The translations under genes and the position numbers were made by a program. The notes under the pieces were generated by a model. It was given only the letters and a program-made list of their open reading frames with translations, had not been told where the DNA came from and ran no database searches. This document shows, one piece after another, positions 18,818 to 20,269 of a stretch of DNA of 20,269 nucleotides. Origin of the DNA: a virus; IMG/VR virus record IMGVR_UViG_3300045970_001353, positions 1 to 20,269 of that record; one strand, written 5' to 3'. Position 1 is the first letter of the stretch, and every line of letters starts with the position of its first letter.

Positions 18818-20269
18818 TTAGCTAATCGCCTGACGTGATCGCGCCTTCGGCTTCGTTTGCAGCTCAATAACTTCCGCGCTTGGCTTCAGTCCACCAGCCA
18901 CAAACATGGCGTTGCTGGCGCTACCCACTGCGGCATTGATGGGGTCGCGGTCGATCATGGCGTAAATCGCCGTCGCTTCAGGGGACTTGTGATTCAGGAC
19001 CTTGCCAATCAAAAGCAGCGATGCTCCACCACGCGCCAACCAACTGCCCAATGTGCGGCGAAGGTCGTGAAAGATCAGGTTTTCGACCTTGGTCGCCATC
19101 AGCAACTGTTTGAACGGCTTGGCGATAGAAATGATATGACCCGACTCACTGAGCTCTGATGGGAAGACGAAATCGGAGGTTGCTGTCTTGTGGCGCTCTT
19201 TCAGGATCTCCATGATTTCCGGAATCAGGTGGGTGACGTGTTGCTCGTTGTTTTTGGTGAGGTTGCCTGGAATAGTCCATTCGCCGTTCACTAGGTCAAT
19301 GTGTGACCACTGCATGCCGAACACATTCGCGCGCCGTTGGCCAGTGAAGATTGCCACGGAGATCGCGTCCCGCACGGTATGGTTGGTCATTTCGCCCAGC
19401 GCCTGGAAGAACGGGCCAAGTTCATTTGGCTTGAGGAAGCGGGTACGCGAATACTCTTGAAAGCGTTTGATCTTCCTGGTTGGGTTCTTTCCATTGAAGT
19501 ACTCGCGGGAGTCATCGATGCCGAAATTGAAAATGGCTCGCAAAAGCTCAAGGACGCGGTTGGCATTGGTATGCCCTGTAATTTCCTTTTTCGGCTTGAC
19601 GCTCTCCGGCTTTGGGCGGGGTGCTGGTCCATGTTTGCGAATCTGACGACGTTCTTCCTTTTCGTGGGCAATGCGGGCCAGATTTGCTTTTACTGCTGCT
19701 GCTCGCTCGTTGTGCTGCTTCACGATCTGAGTTGGCAGGTTGGCATGCCACTTTTCGACATCAACCTTCTTGATCTCGCTCAGGCGCTTGTTTCCCCATT
19801 TCGGCTCCAGGTAGTTCCCATAGAGTTGTTGGATGGCCTCGTGCGTCTTGGTCTGGGAAATGTGCGAGTCGTACTCTTTCCACAAGTCATTGAGGGTCCA
19901 TTCCTCGCGCCTGGTGCGGTCTTCTACCGTAACGCTGTCGCCGCTAGCCTGGTGCCCCGATAGCCTCTTGGCGGCATTGCGGGCTTCTGCGGCCTTCACC
20001 ACGGGGTGTTTTCCAAGCGTCTTGCGTTCAGTACGCCCGCTTCCCTTTGGACGCCCAACGTACGAAAATGTCTTGACACCCTGGCGGGTTATCCGGAGGT
20101 ACAAGCCGTTGACCTTGCTGTCCTTGTATTCGACGCGGTTTACATCTACCGGCAGAGGGATCTTTTTGATCTCGTCTTCTGTGAAGTCGATAACCTTTGC
20201 AGCGGTTCTGGGCTTTTTACCTTCCGGCGGTGGGGCAATGGGGTGCGGTCTGAGGTTCGAATCCGTCAT
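18818..20269 (-). CDS. int: Tyrosine-recombinase integrase, 483 aa
   Basis: Site-specific recombinase for insertion and excision of the prophage. Order: Arm-type DNA-binding N domain (~45-103, VNGLYLRITRQGVKTFSYVG and AEARNAAKRL); core-binding domain (~123-250); catalytic domain (~275-445). Catalytic residues visible: R312 in TGQRR, K339 in LTKNNEQH, H401-x-x-R404 in FHDLRRTLGSWLARGG, H427 in LNHKSPEATAIYAM and nucleophile Y436. The core-binding domain contains an unusual basic, proline-rich insert (~185-230, for example EKEERRQIRKHGPAPRPK). The reading frame starts at the window end, so the true start could lie beyond it; no internal ATG/GTG/TTG near the N-terminus is a good alternative. The first codons coincide with the tRNA T-loop-like sequence on the other strand. 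Confidence 0.92.
   Translation of the reverse strand: MTDSNLRPHPIAPPPEGKKPRTAAKVIDFTEDEIKKIPLPVDVNRVEYKDSKVNGLYLRITRQGVKTFSYVGRPKGSGRTERKTLGKHPVVKAAEARNAAKRLSGHQASGDSVTVEDRTRREEWTLNDLWKEYDSHISQTKTHEAIQQLYGNYLEPKWGNKRLSEIKKVDVEKWHANLPTQIVKQHNERAAAVKANLARIAHEKEERRQIRKHGPAPRPKPESVKPKKEITGHTNANRVLELLRAIFNFGIDDSREYFNGKNPTRKIKRFQEYSRTRFLKPNELGPFFQALGEMTNHTVRDAISVAIFTGQRRANVFGMQWSHIDLVNGEWTIPGNLTKNNEQHVTHLIPEIMEILKERHKTATSDFVFPSELSESGHIISIAKPFKQLLMATKVENLIFHDLRRTLGSWLARGGASLLLIGKVLNHKSPEATAIYAMIDRDPINAAVGSASNAMFVAGGLKPSAEVIELQTKPKARSRQAIS
20254..20269 (+). other. Attachment-site signature: tRNA T-loop-like sequence
   Basis: GGTTCGAATCC (20254-20264) is the classical sequence of a tRNA T-arm loop. 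It lies inside the start of the integrase gene on the opposite strand, where it encodes the DSNLRP segment. Upstream of it (+ strand) is integrase sequence rather than a tRNA 5' half, so this is the copy of a tRNA 3' end that a phage carries in its attachment core. That places the prophage to the left and the chromosome to the right. The acceptor end lies outside the window, so tRNA identity and core length cannot be read. Confidence 0.6.

Larger units (their letters stand above)
1..20269. mobile_element. Prophage segment (right flank, integrase-proximal)
   Basis: The window holds phage replication, DNA-ejection, terminase and integrase genes in compact, mostly same-strand order, with a tRNA T-loop-like sequence at the integrase end. 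Together these indicate an integrated tailed phage or a derivative of one. The left boundary is outside the window. Ejection proteins followed by TerS/TerL at the end of a late block suggest a short-tailed (podovirus-like) relative. Portal, capsid, tail, lysis and repressor genes are not visible, so completeness cannot be judged from here. Confidence 0.85.

Noticed and set aside
19337-19963. A 208-codon plus-strand open frame antisense to the integrase
   Set aside because: The integrase on the other strand has all catalytic residues; the antisense product is a hydrophobic artefact of its codon pattern.
20241-20269. A complete tRNA gene at the window end
   Set aside because: Only the T-loop sequence is visible; upstream sequence is integrase coding DNA and the T-stem does not pair well with it, so it is treated as an attachment-core remnant.

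Overview
The window reads as most of one flank of an integrated temperate tailed phage (prophage), probably in a betaproteobacterium of the Burkholderiales/Comamonadaceae type. That host guess rests on protein style, moderately high GC and codon choice only; no host housekeeping gene is present. Nearly all genes from 1 to 15344 lie on the + strand, packed with 1-11 nt stop/start overlaps. The right end carries a tyrosine integrase facing inward, and its first codons lie on a tRNA T-loop-like sequence, as expected at an attachment site in a tRNA gene.

Layout. (a) 1-3457: an early array of about twelve tiny genes. At least three (414, 1867, 2159) are recognisable diverged paralogues, and five consecutive-type junctions share an 8-nt stop/start overlap of the form ATGNCTRA. 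It ends with a DUF4224-type protein and a 38-aa gene whose tail duplicates the end of the gene at 2860. (b) 3458-4863: a structured leader, an unrecognised 198-aa protein, an excisionase-like helix-turn-helix protein and a small ORF holding a strong hairpin. (c) 4863-7366: replication module: an O/DnaT-like initiator, an unknown partner, a DnaB-type RecA-fold helicase and an SSB-like protein. (d) 7380-8554: a small SET-domain lysine methyltransferase-like protein, a doubtful 66-aa ORF and a cupin-like protein. (e) 8551-12685: three successive proteins resembling the DNA-ejection set of short-tailed phages (P22 gp7/gp20/gp16 type). (f) 12717-15344: two small genes, then small and large terminase.

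(g) 15345-18790 is accessory. Right after the terminase stop lies a 5'-truncated Gp49-family fragment. Next comes a minus-strand operon of three genes: a 65-aa protein, a 349-aa soluble protein and a 210-aa protein with four predicted membrane segments. The order and general architecture of the last two recall phage lambda RexA/RexB (cytosolic sensor plus membrane effector), making this the best candidate for an undescribed prophage-encoded phage-exclusion system. Divergent from it are three exported products: a secreted 101-aa protein, a lipoprotein and the start of a secreted HNH-type protein that has lost its catalytic part. (h) 18818-20269: integrase and attachment-site signature.

No portal, capsid, tail-tube, tail-fibre, lysis or repressor gene is visible, although ejection and packaging genes are. 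Either those genes lie left of the window, or the prophage has lost them; the Gp49 and HNH fragments bordering the accessory block are consistent with deletions. All family names are from motif reading by eye; no database search was run.
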